Part shown: positions 37,328 to 46,130 of the stretch, in pieces
How positions within the stretch are numbered: position 1 is the stretch's first letter
How the letters are laid out: every line of letters starts with the position of its first letter
Source: Ignavibacteria bacterium
GTDB taxonomy: Bacteria > Bacteroidota > Ignavibacteria > Tepidaquicellales > Tepidaquicellaceae
Direction of reading: 5' to 3'
NCBI GenBank assembly: GCA_019187405.1
Contig: JABAQZ010000001.1
Location: forward strand, 62,001 to 126,000
Length of the DNA stretch: 64,000 bases
Notes under the pieces: model-generated
The model's input: the letters and a program-made list of their open reading frames with translations, nothing else
The model's database searches: none
Told to the model about the DNA's origin: nothing
Translations under genes and position numbers: made by a program

Positions 37328-38740
37328 ATGGACACAAAAAAACTTGTTGTAATCGGAGCAGGTCCCGGAGGTTATGCAGCTGCATTTCTTGCTGCAGATC
37401 TCGGAATTCAAACTACTCTTATTGATGCTGAAATAAATCCCGGCGGTGTTTGTTTATACAAAGGCTGCATACCTTCAAAATCTTTGCTTCATTTATCGAG
37501 GATAATTTCCGAAGCTAAGGAATCCGAACATTTTGGATTGAAATTTTCATCTCCGGAAATCAATCTTGAAAAAATAAGAAACTGGAAGAATGATGTGATT
37601 AAAAAACTTACATCAGGACTCGGACAACTTGTTAAGCAAAGAAAGATTGTATACATTCAAGGCAAAGCATCTTTTTTAAGCAACAATAAAATTCAGGTAG
37701 AATACCCGGATAAAAAAAAGGAAGATTTTGTTTTTGAAAATGCAATCATTGCTACAGGTTCAAGTCCTGCCGTAATTAAAAGTCTTTCTGGAACATCAAA
37801 AAATATTCTTGATTCGACTTCCGCTCTTGATTTGGAAAACATACCTGATTCTCTGCTTGTAGTCGGAGGCGGATACATCGGACTGGAACTTGGGACCGTG
37901 TATGCATCATTAGGTTCAAAGGTAACTGTTGCCGAAATGCTTCCGGGAATTTTGAGCGGAGCTGACAGAGACCTTGTTGCAGTTTTGTCTGCAAGATTGA
38001 ATAAGCTGTTTGTTGAAATCATGCTTGAAACACAGGTAACGGAAATTAAAGATATTAAAAAAAGTTCAAAAGTTTTTTTTAAAAACAAGCAGGATAAAAT
38101 TACAGAAAAAATATTTGACAAGATTTTAATCTCTGCTGGAAGAAAACCAAACACGCAGGGATTCGGTCTTGAAAACACAGGAGTGGTGCTTGATGAAAAA
38201 GGATTCATTAAAACCGATTTGCAGATGAGGACTTCTGTTGAAAATATTTTTGCAATCGGAGATGCTGCCGGCGAGCCGATGCTTGCTCACAAAGCATCAC
38301 ATGAAGGAAGAGTTGCCGCAGAAGTAATTGCCGGATTAAAATCTGCATTTGAGCCTAAAACTATTCCGGCAGTAGTGTTTACTGATCCGGAAATTGCATG
38401 GTGCGGACTTACAGAAACAGAAGCCAAAAAAAATAATATCGATGTTTATGTTGCAAAATTTCCCTGGGCTGCATCCGGCAGAGCATTAAGCATCGGACGG
38501 ACGGACGGTTTGACAAAACTTATTATTGATAACAAAACCGAGAGAATACTTGGAGTCGGAATTGCCGGAGTAAATGCAGGCGATCTCATATCGGAAGGTG
38601 TCCTTGCCGTTGAAATGGGTGCGAATGCAACTGACATTAAACTTACAATACACCCACACCCGACATTATCAGAAACGATAATGGAATCAGCGGAAATGTT
38701 CTTTGGACAAAGCACGCATATTTACAGACCTAAAAAATAA
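37328..38740 (+). CDS. lpdA: Dihydrolipoamide dehydrogenase (E3)
   Basis: FAD enzyme that re-oxidises lipoamide in 2-oxo acid dehydrogenase complexes. VVIGAGPGGYAAA binds FAD, the redox disulfide is C42/C47 in GGVCLYKGCIPSK, VVGGGYIGLELG binds NAD, IFAIGDAAG is the second FAD motif, and HPHPTLSE carries the C-terminal catalytic His. The 470 residues are full length. It lies near pdhC and aceE on the other strand, so E1, E2 and E3 of pyruvate dehydrogenase are within 6 kb though not in one operon. Confidence 0.97.
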   Translation: MDTKKLVVIGAGPGGYAAAFLAADLGIQTTLIDAEINPGGVCLYKGCIPSKSLLHLSRIISEAKESEHFGLKFSSPEINLEKIRNWKNDVIKKLTSGLGQLVKQRKIVYIQGKASFLSNNKIQVEYPDKKKEDFVFENAIIATGSSPAVIKSLSGTSKNILDSTSALDLENIPDSLLVVGGGYIGLELGTVYASLGSKVTVAEMLPGILSGADRDLVAVLSARLNKLFVEIMLETQVTEIKDIKKSSKVFFKNKQDKITEKIFDKILISAGRKPNTQGFGLENTGVVLDEKGFIKTDLQMRTSVENIFAIGDAAGEPMLAHKASHEGRVAAEVIAGLKSAFEPKTIPAVVFTDPEIAWCGLTETEAKKNNIDVYVAKFPWAASGRALSIGRTDGLTKLIIDNKTERILGVGIAGVNAGDLISEGVLAVEMGANATDIKLTIHPHPTLSETIMESAEMFFGQSTHIYRPKK

Positions 38741-38754
38741 TGTAAAGATGCAGC

Positions 38755-39177
38755 TTGGAAAATATTAAAAGAGAAAATATTGTTAAGGAATTTGAATTCA
38801 AAACTTCCAGAAGCGGCGGCAAAGGCGGTCAGAATGTAAATAAAGTCGAAACAAGAATTGAGCTCATTTTTGATGTTATAAGTTCTGTAAATCTGAATGA
38901 AAAACAAAAGAGCAAAATACTTAAGAGACTTAAAAATAAAATTGGTAAAGATGGAAGATTGAGGATTGTATCTCAAACAGAACGTTCGCAGTTTTTGAAT
39001 AAAATTTCAGCAATTGAAAAGTTTTTCGAACTGATGGAGATAGCGCTCAAAGAAGAAAAAAAGAGAATCAAAACAAAGCCAAATCAGTCATCGGTTACCG
39101 AAAGGCTCGAATCAAAACAGAAGACTTCGATAAAAAAGAAATTGAGAAAATCCGGATTGAACGAATTTCTGGATTAA
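38755..39177 (+). CDS. arfB: ArfB-like peptidyl-tRNA hydrolase (stalled ribosome rescue)
   Basis: A 140-residue RF-1-domain protein with the catalytic GGQ at residues 24-26 in SGGKGGQNVNKVET. It has no codon-recognition domains, and a Lys/Arg-rich tail (KKRIKTKPNQ and SIKKKLRKSG) of the kind that enters the empty mRNA channel. It is expected to release peptides from ribosomes stalled at mRNA ends. The start is TTG at 38755, 14 bp after lpdA. A nearby ATG at 38748 is out of frame. Confidence 0.92.
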   Translation: MENIKRENIVKEFEFKTSRSGGKGGQNVNKVETRIELIFDVISSVNLNEKQKSKILKRLKNKIGKDGRLRIVSQTERSQFLNKISAIEKFFELMEIALKEEKKRIKTKPNQSSVTERLESKQKTSIKKKLRKSGLNEFLD

Positions 39178-39212
39178 ACCATTGTAAAGTAATTTTCAAC
39201 AGCAATTCTAAA

Positions 39213-40511
39213 TTACATGTTTATCAAAATGGGATTTTCCAGCGTTTCGCAGATCCATCTGAGTAATCTTGCAGCTTCGGCTCCGTCAATGATTCTGTGA
39301 TCGTAAGTAAGGGTTAAAGGAAGTATCAGCCGCGGTTCAAATTTCTCGTTAATGTAAACAGGTTCGACTGAAGATCTGGATACTCCAAGAATTGCAACCT
39401 GCGGAGGATATACTATTGGAGTAAATCCGGTTCCGCCGATTCCTCCCAGATTAGAAATTGTAAAATTTCCTCCGTCCATTTCATCCGGAGTAATTTTTTT
39501 GTTTCTTACTTTTTCGGACAAAGTTGACAGCTCGACAGAAATTTCCGTAATATTTTTTTTGTCTGAATTTTTTATCACCGGCACCAGCAGTCCTCTTTCA
39601 GAGTCAACGGCAATTCCGACGTTTACATAATTTTTATATATGATTTCGTTTTTTGCTGTATCGATAGAAGAATTGAAATTTGGAAATTTCAACAATGCAG
39701 CCGAACAGATTTTTACAAGAATGGATGTAAATGTAAGCTTTCCTCCGGCTTCTTCGATTTTCTTCGAATAGTTTTTTCTTGTTTCTTCGATTAATGATAC
39801 ATCTGCCTTGTCAAATTGCGTTACCATTGGTATGCCTGACCATGCCGCCGACATGGATTCGGCTGTAAGAATTCTTACTTTACTCATTGGTTCGATCTTA
39901 ATATCTCCCCACTTTTTGAAATCAGGTAAGGGTTTCTGAACGTAAATACTTTTCTGAACCGGAGAAACAGACATCTGCATTTTTACAAATTGTTTTACAT
40001 CTTCATCCGTTATTCTACCTGCAAGACCGCTTCCTTTAATATTACCGACATCGACACCGAGTTCGCGCGCAAGCTTTCTTACCGAAGGAGAAGCAGGCGC
40101 AGAATCTCTCAGCGGCTCTGTCAATTCAGCTTCCTTCGTTTTTGGTAATTCAGTTTTTTGTGTTATGACTGATTCGGGTAAACTCTCTTTTATATTACTC
40201 TGCACAGGCGAAGAGGTTTCCTGTTTTTTTGAGTTTTCAATTTTAATATCGTGAATTTCTGAAACAGGAGCATCATCTGTTTCGATTTTGATTATTACAT
40301 CGCCTATATTTATTGCTTCACCTTCTTTAACTTTGATTTCTTTTACGATACCTGCTTCAGTTGAAGGAACTTCAAACATTGCTTTTTCTGTCTCAAGCTC
40401 TATTAACGGCTGGTCGATGGAAATTTTATCTCCTATTTTTACCAGGATTTTTACCACGTCACCTGATTCAACGTTATCAGAAACTTCCGGTAACTTTATT
40501 TCTTTTATCAT
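39213..40511 (-). CDS. pdhC: Pyruvate dehydrogenase E2, dihydrolipoamide acetyltransferase
   Basis: Core of the pyruvate dehydrogenase complex. One lipoyl domain (residues 1-75, lipoyl-lysine K43 in ELETEKAMFEVPS), a Pro/Glu-rich linker, a peripheral-subunit-binding domain (about 130-168: SPSVRKLARELGVDVGNIKG), and the acetyltransferase domain (about 205-432) with catalytic H405 and D409 in YDHRIIDGAEAA. At 432 residues with a single lipoyl domain it is compact compared with enterobacterial E2, which has three. It follows aceE by 13 bp on the minus strand. Confidence 0.96.
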   Translation of the reverse strand: MIKEIKLPEVSDNVESGDVVKILVKIGDKISIDQPLIELETEKAMFEVPSTEAGIVKEIKVKEGEAINIGDVIIKIETDDAPVSEIHDIKIENSKKQETSSPVQSNIKESLPESVITQKTELPKTKEAELTEPLRDSAPASPSVRKLARELGVDVGNIKGSGLAGRITDEDVKQFVKMQMSVSPVQKSIYVQKPLPDFKKWGDIKIEPMSKVRILTAESMSAAWSGIPMVTQFDKADVSLIEETRKNYSKKIEEAGGKLTFTSILVKICSAALLKFPNFNSSIDTAKNEIIYKNYVNVGIAVDSERGLLVPVIKNSDKKNITEISVELSTLSEKVRNKKITPDEMDGGNFTISNLGGIGGTGFTPIVYPPQVAILGVSRSSVEPVYINEKFEPRLILPLTLTYDHRIIDGAEAARLLRWICETLENPILINM

Positions 40512-40524
40512 TTAAAAAATAAAT

Positions 40525-43197
40525 TTAAATTAAGACAGGGTTTATTTTATCTTTATTTAATTTCAAATCATTTACAGCTTTAGCGACTACATCTTTACAC
40601 AACTTACCGTCATCTGCTAATGAATTCAAAACCGCAACTGTAATATAACGGTAATCAACTTCAAAGAAATCTCTCAACTGTTCTCTTCCATCACTTCTGC
40701 CGAAACCGTCTGTTCCTAAAAATGTATATCTTCCCGGTATCCATTTTGCCACAGTTGCAGGCAGAGCTTTTATGTAATCTGAAGCCGCTACAAATACGCC
40801 CGTTTCATCTTTTAATACGCTGCTGATAAAAGGTATTAATGGTTTCTTTTCCGGATTAAGAAAATTGAATCTTTCCGCATTTACTGCATCCATATATAAT
40901 TCTTTGTAACTTGTAACACTCCAGACATCGGCAGAAACATCATACTTTTCCTCAAGAAGTTTTTGTGCTTTAATTGATTCGTTTAAAATGGATCCGCTTC
41001 CGAATAAATGTGCTTTTAATTTACTTTTTTTATTTGACGATTTCGAATATCTGTAAATTCCTTTCAGTATTCCTTCTTCAGAGCCTTCCGGCATCGGCGG
41101 CATTTTATAAAATTCATTCATTACGGTCAGATAATAAAAAACATCTTCTTGCTTCTCATACATTCTTATCAATCCATCTTTAATAATAACAGCAAGTTCA
41201 TAAGCAAAAGCAGGATCATAACACTTAAGATTTGGAATTGGAAATGCCAGAATATGACTATTTCCATCCTGATGCTGAAGACCTTCGCCGCTCAAAGTTG
41301 TCCTGCCGGAAGTTCCTCCGACAAGAAATCCTTTTGTCCTGCAATCAGCAGATGCCCAGATCAAATCACCGATTCGTTGAAATCCGAACATTGAATAAAA
41401 TATAAAGAAAGGTATCATATTGATGCCATGAGTTGAATATGCTGTACCTGCAGCAATGAATGACGACATTGATCCTGCTTCGGTAATTCCTTCTTCAAGT
41501 ATTGCGCCGTTTTTTGCTTCCTTGTAATACAGCAGACTTCCCTTGTCAACGGGTTCGTAAATCTGACCGACATGAGAATAAATTCCAATCTGTCTGAACA
41601 GCGATTCCATTCCGAATGTTCTTGCTTCATCAGGAACTATGGGGACAATATATTTTCCAATTTCATTATCCTTTAAAAGTTTTGATAACAAGTGAACGAA
41701 AGCCATTGTTGTTGCTACTTCCCGGTCGCCGTTACCCAGATAAAATTCACTGAACAAATTATCGTCGGGGATTTTTATTGGTTTAGCTCGAACTTCTCTT
41801 TTTGGAATAAACCCTCCCAGCTCTTCTCTTTTCTGCAGAAGATATTTTATTTCCTGGCTGTCTTGAGCCGGTCTGTAAAATGGAGCATCTGCTACATCTT
41901 CATCAGGGATGGGAATGCCGAATCTGCTTCGGAATTCTCTAAGCTCTTGTTCGTTAAGTTTCTTTTGTGAATGAGTGATATTCTTTCCTTCCCCCGCTTC
42001 TCCAATTCCGTATCCTTTAATAGTATGAGCAAGTATCACAGTAGGTGAACCTGTATGATTAACTGCTTCGAGATATGCTGCATAAACTTTTTCCGGATCA
42101 TGTCCGCCTCGCTTTAATTTTCTTAACTGTTCATCCGAATAATGTTTGACATATTCGAGAAGTTTTGGATTTGCTCCGAAAAAATCTTTTCTTATATAAT
42201 CTCCGTCGGAAACTGAATACTTTTGAAACTGACCGTCGACGACTTCATTCATTCTATCGACGAGAATACCGTCAGTATCTTTATCGAGCAACGGATCCCA
42301 GTCGCCGCCCCAGATTACTTTTATCACATTCCAGCCTGCGCCTCTGAATATCGCTTCAAGCTCTTGAATAATTTTACCATTACCTCTGACAGGACCGTCA
42401 AGTCTCTGAAGATTACAGTTTATTACAAAAATCAGATTATCGAGTTCTTCTCGAGAAGCTAATGTTATTGCACCGAGAGATTCAGGTTCATCTGTTTCTC
42501 CATCACCAAGAAAAGCCCATACTTTTTGTTTTGAAGTATCAAGTATTCCCCTGTCTTCAAGATATCTGTTAAATCTTGCCTGATAAATAGCCATAATGGG
42601 ACTTAATCCCATAGAAACTGTTGGATATTCCCAGAATTTCGGCATAAGCCAAGGATGAGGATATGAAGAAAGACCTCTGTCAGAAGAAAGTTCTCTTCTG
42701 AAATTTTTTAGATCGTTTTCGGTAATTCTGCCTTCAAGCATTGCCCTGGCATAAATTCCTGGAGCGGCATGACCTTGAAAATAGATAATATCACCACCAC
42801 TCGGGTCATTTTTACCTTTAAAAAAATGATTAAAGCCTATTTCATATAAAGTAGCAGAAGAAGCATAAGTTGAGATATGTCCGCCTATACCGCTTATTTC
42901 TTTGTTAGCTCTGACAACCATTGCCATGGCATTCCATCTGATAATGCTTTTGATTCTGCGCTCTATTTCTCTGCTGCCCGGGAAAACAGGCTGTTTATTT
43001 ACCGGAATTGAATTTATGTATGGAGTATTTGCCGTAAAAGGAATCTTTACACCAAGACCCTGAGCTCTGATCTGAAGTTTCTTAAGTAATTCTGTTACAC
43101 GTTCAGGACCCTGACTTTTTAAAATATAATCCAATGACTCGAGCCATTCTTTATTTTCAATTTCTTTTAAGTTATTTAACTCTTCGTTTCTATTCAT
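40525..43197 (-). CDS. aceE: Pyruvate dehydrogenase E1, homodimeric type
   Basis: Thiamine-diphosphate enzyme that decarboxylates pyruvate. The 890 residues match the large single-chain AceE family. Seen: GGHISTYASSATLYEIGFNH, FQGHAAPGIYARAML, the TPP motif GDGETDEPESLGAITLASRE with NCNLQRLDGPVRGNG, SHVGQIYEPVDKGSLLYYKE and GLQHQDGNSHIL. It is first in a two-gene operon with pdhC. A second, different E1 (fused alpha/beta type) begins at 62685, so the organism carries at least two E1 types. The 548 bp upstream hold the 16-bp tandem array. Confidence 0.97.
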   Translation of the reverse strand: MNRNEELNNLKEIENKEWLESLDYILKSQGPERVTELLKKLQIRAQGLGVKIPFTANTPYINSIPVNKQPVFPGSREIERRIKSIIRWNAMAMVVRANKEISGIGGHISTYASSATLYEIGFNHFFKGKNDPSGGDIIYFQGHAAPGIYARAMLEGRITENDLKNFRRELSSDRGLSSYPHPWLMPKFWEYPTVSMGLSPIMAIYQARFNRYLEDRGILDTSKQKVWAFLGDGETDEPESLGAITLASREELDNLIFVINCNLQRLDGPVRGNGKIIQELEAIFRGAGWNVIKVIWGGDWDPLLDKDTDGILVDRMNEVVDGQFQKYSVSDGDYIRKDFFGANPKLLEYVKHYSDEQLRKLKRGGHDPEKVYAAYLEAVNHTGSPTVILAHTIKGYGIGEAGEGKNITHSQKKLNEQELREFRSRFGIPIPDEDVADAPFYRPAQDSQEIKYLLQKREELGGFIPKREVRAKPIKIPDDNLFSEFYLGNGDREVATTMAFVHLLSKLLKDNEIGKYIVPIVPDEARTFGMESLFRQIGIYSHVGQIYEPVDKGSLLYYKEAKNGAILEEGITEAGSMSSFIAAGTAYSTHGINMIPFFIFYSMFGFQRIGDLIWASADCRTKGFLVGGTSGRTTLSGEGLQHQDGNSHILAFPIPNLKCYDPAFAYELAVIIKDGLIRMYEKQEDVFYYLTVMNEFYKMPPMPEGSEEGILKGIYRYSKSSNKKSKLKAHLFGSGSILNESIKAQKLLEEKYDVSADVWSVTSYKELYMDAVNAERFNFLNPEKKPLIPFISSVLKDETGVFVAASDYIKALPATVAKWIPGRYTFLGTDGFGRSDGREQLRDFFEVDYRYITVAVLNSLADDGKLCKDVVAKAVNDLKLNKDKINPVLI

Positions 43198-43276
43198 TTA
43201 ATTAATTTCATTAAAAATACTTAATTAAGGTAAAATTTATTATGTAAAAAAAATGATACTAATTTAAGGTTTAAAC

Positions 43277-43292
43277 ACCTGCATCCGCAGGT
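43277..43292. repeat. Short hairpin next to tandem array
   Basis: ACCTGC (43277-43282) and GCAGGT (43287-43292) form a 6-bp stem with loop ATCC, 12 bp before the second tandem array and about 80 bp upstream of aceE. No T-run follows on the plus strand. Role unknown. Confidence 0.5.
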
Positions 43293-43304
43293 TTCATACC
43301 AACC

Positions 43305-43500
43305 GACTTCTGTAGTCTTAGACTTCTGTAGTCTTAGACTTCTGTAATCTTAGACTTCTGTAATCTTAGACTTCTGTAGACTTAGACTTCTGTAGTCTTA
43401 GACTTCTGTAGTCTTAGACTTCTGTAGTCTTAGACTTCTGTAGTCTTAGACTTCTGTAGTCTTAGACTTCTGTAGTCTTAGACTTCTGTAGTCTTAGACT
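43305..43500. repeat. Tandem array, 12 x 16 bp (GACTTCTGTAGTCTTA)
   Basis: Twelve contiguous units at 43305-43496 plus the first four bases of a thirteenth. Nine units are identical. Units 3 and 4 carry TAATCT and unit 5 TAGACT. Each period contains AGACT-TCTGT-AGTCT, a 5-bp inverted repeat, and consecutive units form AGTCT-T-AGACT, so every half-site can pair on either side. It matches 13 of 16 positions of the array at 16131-16322. Stops in at least one reading frame and the 16-bp period argue against coding. It sits between the divergent aceE and livK genes. Confidence 0.97.
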
Positions 43501-43746
43501 TGGATTTTATATATTTGTCAAAAAACAGATTACTTTAAGGCTTTTTATATATATTATAAGATAAGTGGGTTTATAGAAACACCGAATTAACACTGAATAC
43601 AAAAGATTTTTAAAATCCTTAAAGTTACAATCTTGCTAAATTAAAATTTAAATATTTGTTGCAGTTTTTAATTCAGTTTTCTATTTCTTTTACGCTGATT
43701 TTAAATTATTTTAACTGCGATTTTTAGAAAATTTGAACTTTATCTA

Positions 43747-44892
43747 ATGAAAAACCTACTTTTTAATTTATTTTTTCTTTCTTTTACTGCATTTTTGGTT
43801 TTCTGTTTCAATTCTTGTAACAAATCCGGTGGCAATGAAATTCTCATTGGCGAATATGCATCTCTGACCGGAAGCGAAGCAACATTCGGTCAATCTTCTC
43901 ATAACGGACTGGAACTTGCTATTGAAGAGATTAATAAAAACGGCGGTATACTTGGAAGACAGCTTAAACTGATAACTGAAGACAATCAGGGAAAACCATC
44001 TGAAACTCAGACCGTGGTTCAGAAGTTGATTAACAGAGATAAAGTAATTGCCGTAATAGGTGAAGTTGCTTCCTCAAGAAGTAAAGCAGGCGCACCGATT
44101 TGCCAGTCATCTAAAATACCGATGATCACTCCTGCATCGACAAATCCGGAAGTAACATCCATTGGAGATTATATATTCAGAATTTGTTTTATAGATCCTT
44201 TTCAGGCAACTGTAATGAGCAAGTTTGCGCTTAATTCAATGAAAGTAAAAAAAGTTGCTGTCCTTATTGATCAGAAAAATGCTTATTCAACGGGACTTGC
44301 AGATAATTTCAGAAAAGTATTTACGGAAATGGGAGGAGAAATTGTCGAGGAACAAAAGTATTCTGCCGGTGATAAAGATTTTAAAGCTCAGCTGACTGCC
44401 ATAAAAGCTAAAAATCCTGAGGCAATTTTCATTCCGGGTTATTATACAGATGTAAATCTGATTTCTATTCAAGCACGTGAAATTGGTCTGACATGTCCAT
44501 TATTCGGCAGCGATGGATGGGAATCCGAAAAACTCACAGAAGGAAAAGCTAAAGACGCACTTGAAGGATGCTTCTTCTCAACACATGTTTCTGCAGATGA
44601 TCCTTCACCTATTGTTCAAAATTTTATAAAGAAATATCAGGAAAAATATAAATCAAAGCCTGATGCTATGGCATTTCTTGCTTATGATGCTGGACTAATA
44701 CTTTCTGAAGCAATTAAAAGAGCAGGAGATACTAACGGCGAAAAAATAAAGAACGAACTTGGAAAGATTAAAGATTTTCAGGGAGTGACGGGATTGATTA
44801 CGATTAACGATCAGCGAAATGCCGTAAAACCCGCTGTCGTTCTTGAAATCAAGGACGGAAAATTTGTTTACAAAGAAACTATCGCGCCTTAA
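43747..44892 (+). CDS. livK: Branched-chain amino acid-type ABC substrate-binding lipoprotein
   Basis: Type I periplasmic binding protein of the LivK/Peripla_BP_6 family, 381 residues. A lipoprotein signal ends at FNSC (C24), so it is membrane anchored. ILIGEYASLTGSEATFGQSS is the conserved ligand-binding start, EINKNGGILGRQLKLI, VIAVIGEVASSRSKAGAPI and ITPASTNPEVT follow, and PDAMAFLAYDAG lies near the end. The ligand may be a branched-chain amino acid or a related small molecule. livH follows 93 bp later, but the rest of the transporter is not in the window. Confidence 0.9.
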   Translation: MKNLLFNLFFLSFTAFLVFCFNSCNKSGGNEILIGEYASLTGSEATFGQSSHNGLELAIEEINKNGGILGRQLKLITEDNQGKPSETQTVVQKLINRDKVIAVIGEVASSRSKAGAPICQSSKIPMITPASTNPEVTSIGDYIFRICFIDPFQATVMSKFALNSMKVKKVAVLIDQKNAYSTGLADNFRKVFTEMGGEIVEEQKYSAGDKDFKAQLTAIKAKNPEAIFIPGYYTDVNLISIQAREIGLTCPLFGSDGWESEKLTEGKAKDALEGCFFSTHVSADDPSPIVQNFIKKYQEKYKSKPDAMAFLAYDAGLILSEAIKRAGDTNGEKIKNELGKIKDFQGVTGLITINDQRNAVKPAVVLEIKDGKFVYKETIAP

Positions 44893-44985
44893 CAATCATA
44901 CCAATTATATGTTGTTTGTTACATTAGTAAAATAGTTTAAAATATTTGCAACACCTTATTCGTAATTTGTAATTTATCAGAAGTT

Positions 44986-45882
44986 TTGTCAGAATTCATA
45001 CAGCAGCTTATTAACGGTCTTTCGCTTGGAAGTATTTACGCACTCATTGCGTTGGGTTATACCATGGTTTACGGAATACTTAAATTTATAAATTTTGCTC
45101 ATGGTGAAATTTTCATGTTAGGTGCATTTTCCGGATTTTATCTTAGCAGAACACTTGGAGTTGACCAGCCGGATATAGTTATGGCGCTTGTCATACTTGT
45201 GTTTACTATGTGTATTACTTCGGCAATTGGAGTTATAATAGAAAAGCTTGCGTATAAACCCTTGAGAAATTCTTCAAAGCTTACAGTTCTGATTACCGCA
45301 ATTGGAGTGTCGTTGTTTCTTCAATATTCAGGACAATTAATTTTCGGAGCTGATCCAAAATCATTCCCGACGATTATTGAAAATATAGGTTTTAATATTT
45401 TCGGAGCTACAATCGGTTCAAATCAGATTGTTGTTTTGATTTCTGCTTTGCTGCTCATGCTCGTTTTAAGATTCATCGTAAAGAATACTAAAATGGGAAT
45501 TGCAATAAGGGCGGTTTCGAATAATTTAACAGCGGCGTCGCTAATGGGAATTAATATTAATAACGTTATCTCCTTCACTTTTGTAATAGGTTCTTCACTC
45601 GCAGGCGCAGCAGGTATTCTTTACAGCATAAATTATCCGAGCATCGATCCGTTAATGGGATTACTTCCAGGTCTCAAAGCTTTTATCGCAGCCGTTCTCG
45701 GAGGTATTGGAAATTTTCCAGGAGCATCGGTCGGTGGTCTAATAATTGGACTTGTAGAAACTTTTACCGTCGGATATATCTCTCCTACATATAGAGACGC
45801 AATAGCATTTGCAATTCTTATCATAATACTTCTCGTAAAACCAACCGGACTTTTCGGAAAAAAAGAAATTGAAAAGGTCTGA
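44986..45882 (+). CDS. livH: Branched-chain amino acid ABC transporter permease LivH
   Basis: One of the two permeases of a LIV-type importer, 298 residues with about eight membrane helices. NGLSLGSIYALIALGYTMVYG and INFAHGEIFMLGAF are diagnostic. GIAIRAVSNNLTAASLMGIN is the EAA-like loop that contacts the ATPase, and AAVLGGIGNFPGASVGG follows. The start is TTG at 44986, right at the family's usual N-terminus. LivM, LivG and LivF are absent downstream: the strand switches to a TonB receptor after a terminator. Confidence 0.92.
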   Translation: MSEFIQQLINGLSLGSIYALIALGYTMVYGILKFINFAHGEIFMLGAFSGFYLSRTLGVDQPDIVMALVILVFTMCITSAIGVIIEKLAYKPLRNSSKLTVLITAIGVSLFLQYSGQLIFGADPKSFPTIIENIGFNIFGATIGSNQIVVLISALLLMLVLRFIVKNTKMGIAIRAVSNNLTAASLMGININNVISFTFVIGSSLAGAAGILYSINYPSIDPLMGLLPGLKAFIAAVLGGIGNFPGASVGGLIIGLVETFTVGYISPTYRDAIAFAILIIILLVKPTGLFGKKEIEKV

Positions 45883-45975
45883 TTTCATTTTTAATTTAGC
45901 TTTTTATAAATGATACGGGGTTTTATTATCGTGCAAAAGTTAGTACAAATTTATTCTGATTATTTTTTATAAAAA

Positions 45976-46003
45976 AAAGATGCTTAACAGCATCTTTAAT
46001 TTT
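45976..46003. terminator. Bidirectional terminator hairpin
   Basis: Perfect 8-bp stem AAAGATGC (45976-45983) and GCATCTTT (45990-45997), loop TTAACA, with A8 on the left and TTT-AA-TTTTT on the right. It can end livH transcription on the plus strand and TonB-receptor transcription on the minus strand. The remaining 248 bp between the genes hold no other feature. Confidence 0.8.
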
Positions 46004-46130
46004 TAAATTTATTAGTTAGTTACAAATTTCTGTTGATGTTGCTTTTTAACAAATGATTATCAATTCACTAAAGTAAAAACAGCAATGTAGATGTAGGAAC
46101 AATCTCTGCTGCAGTTGCTTTTTATTTTGT

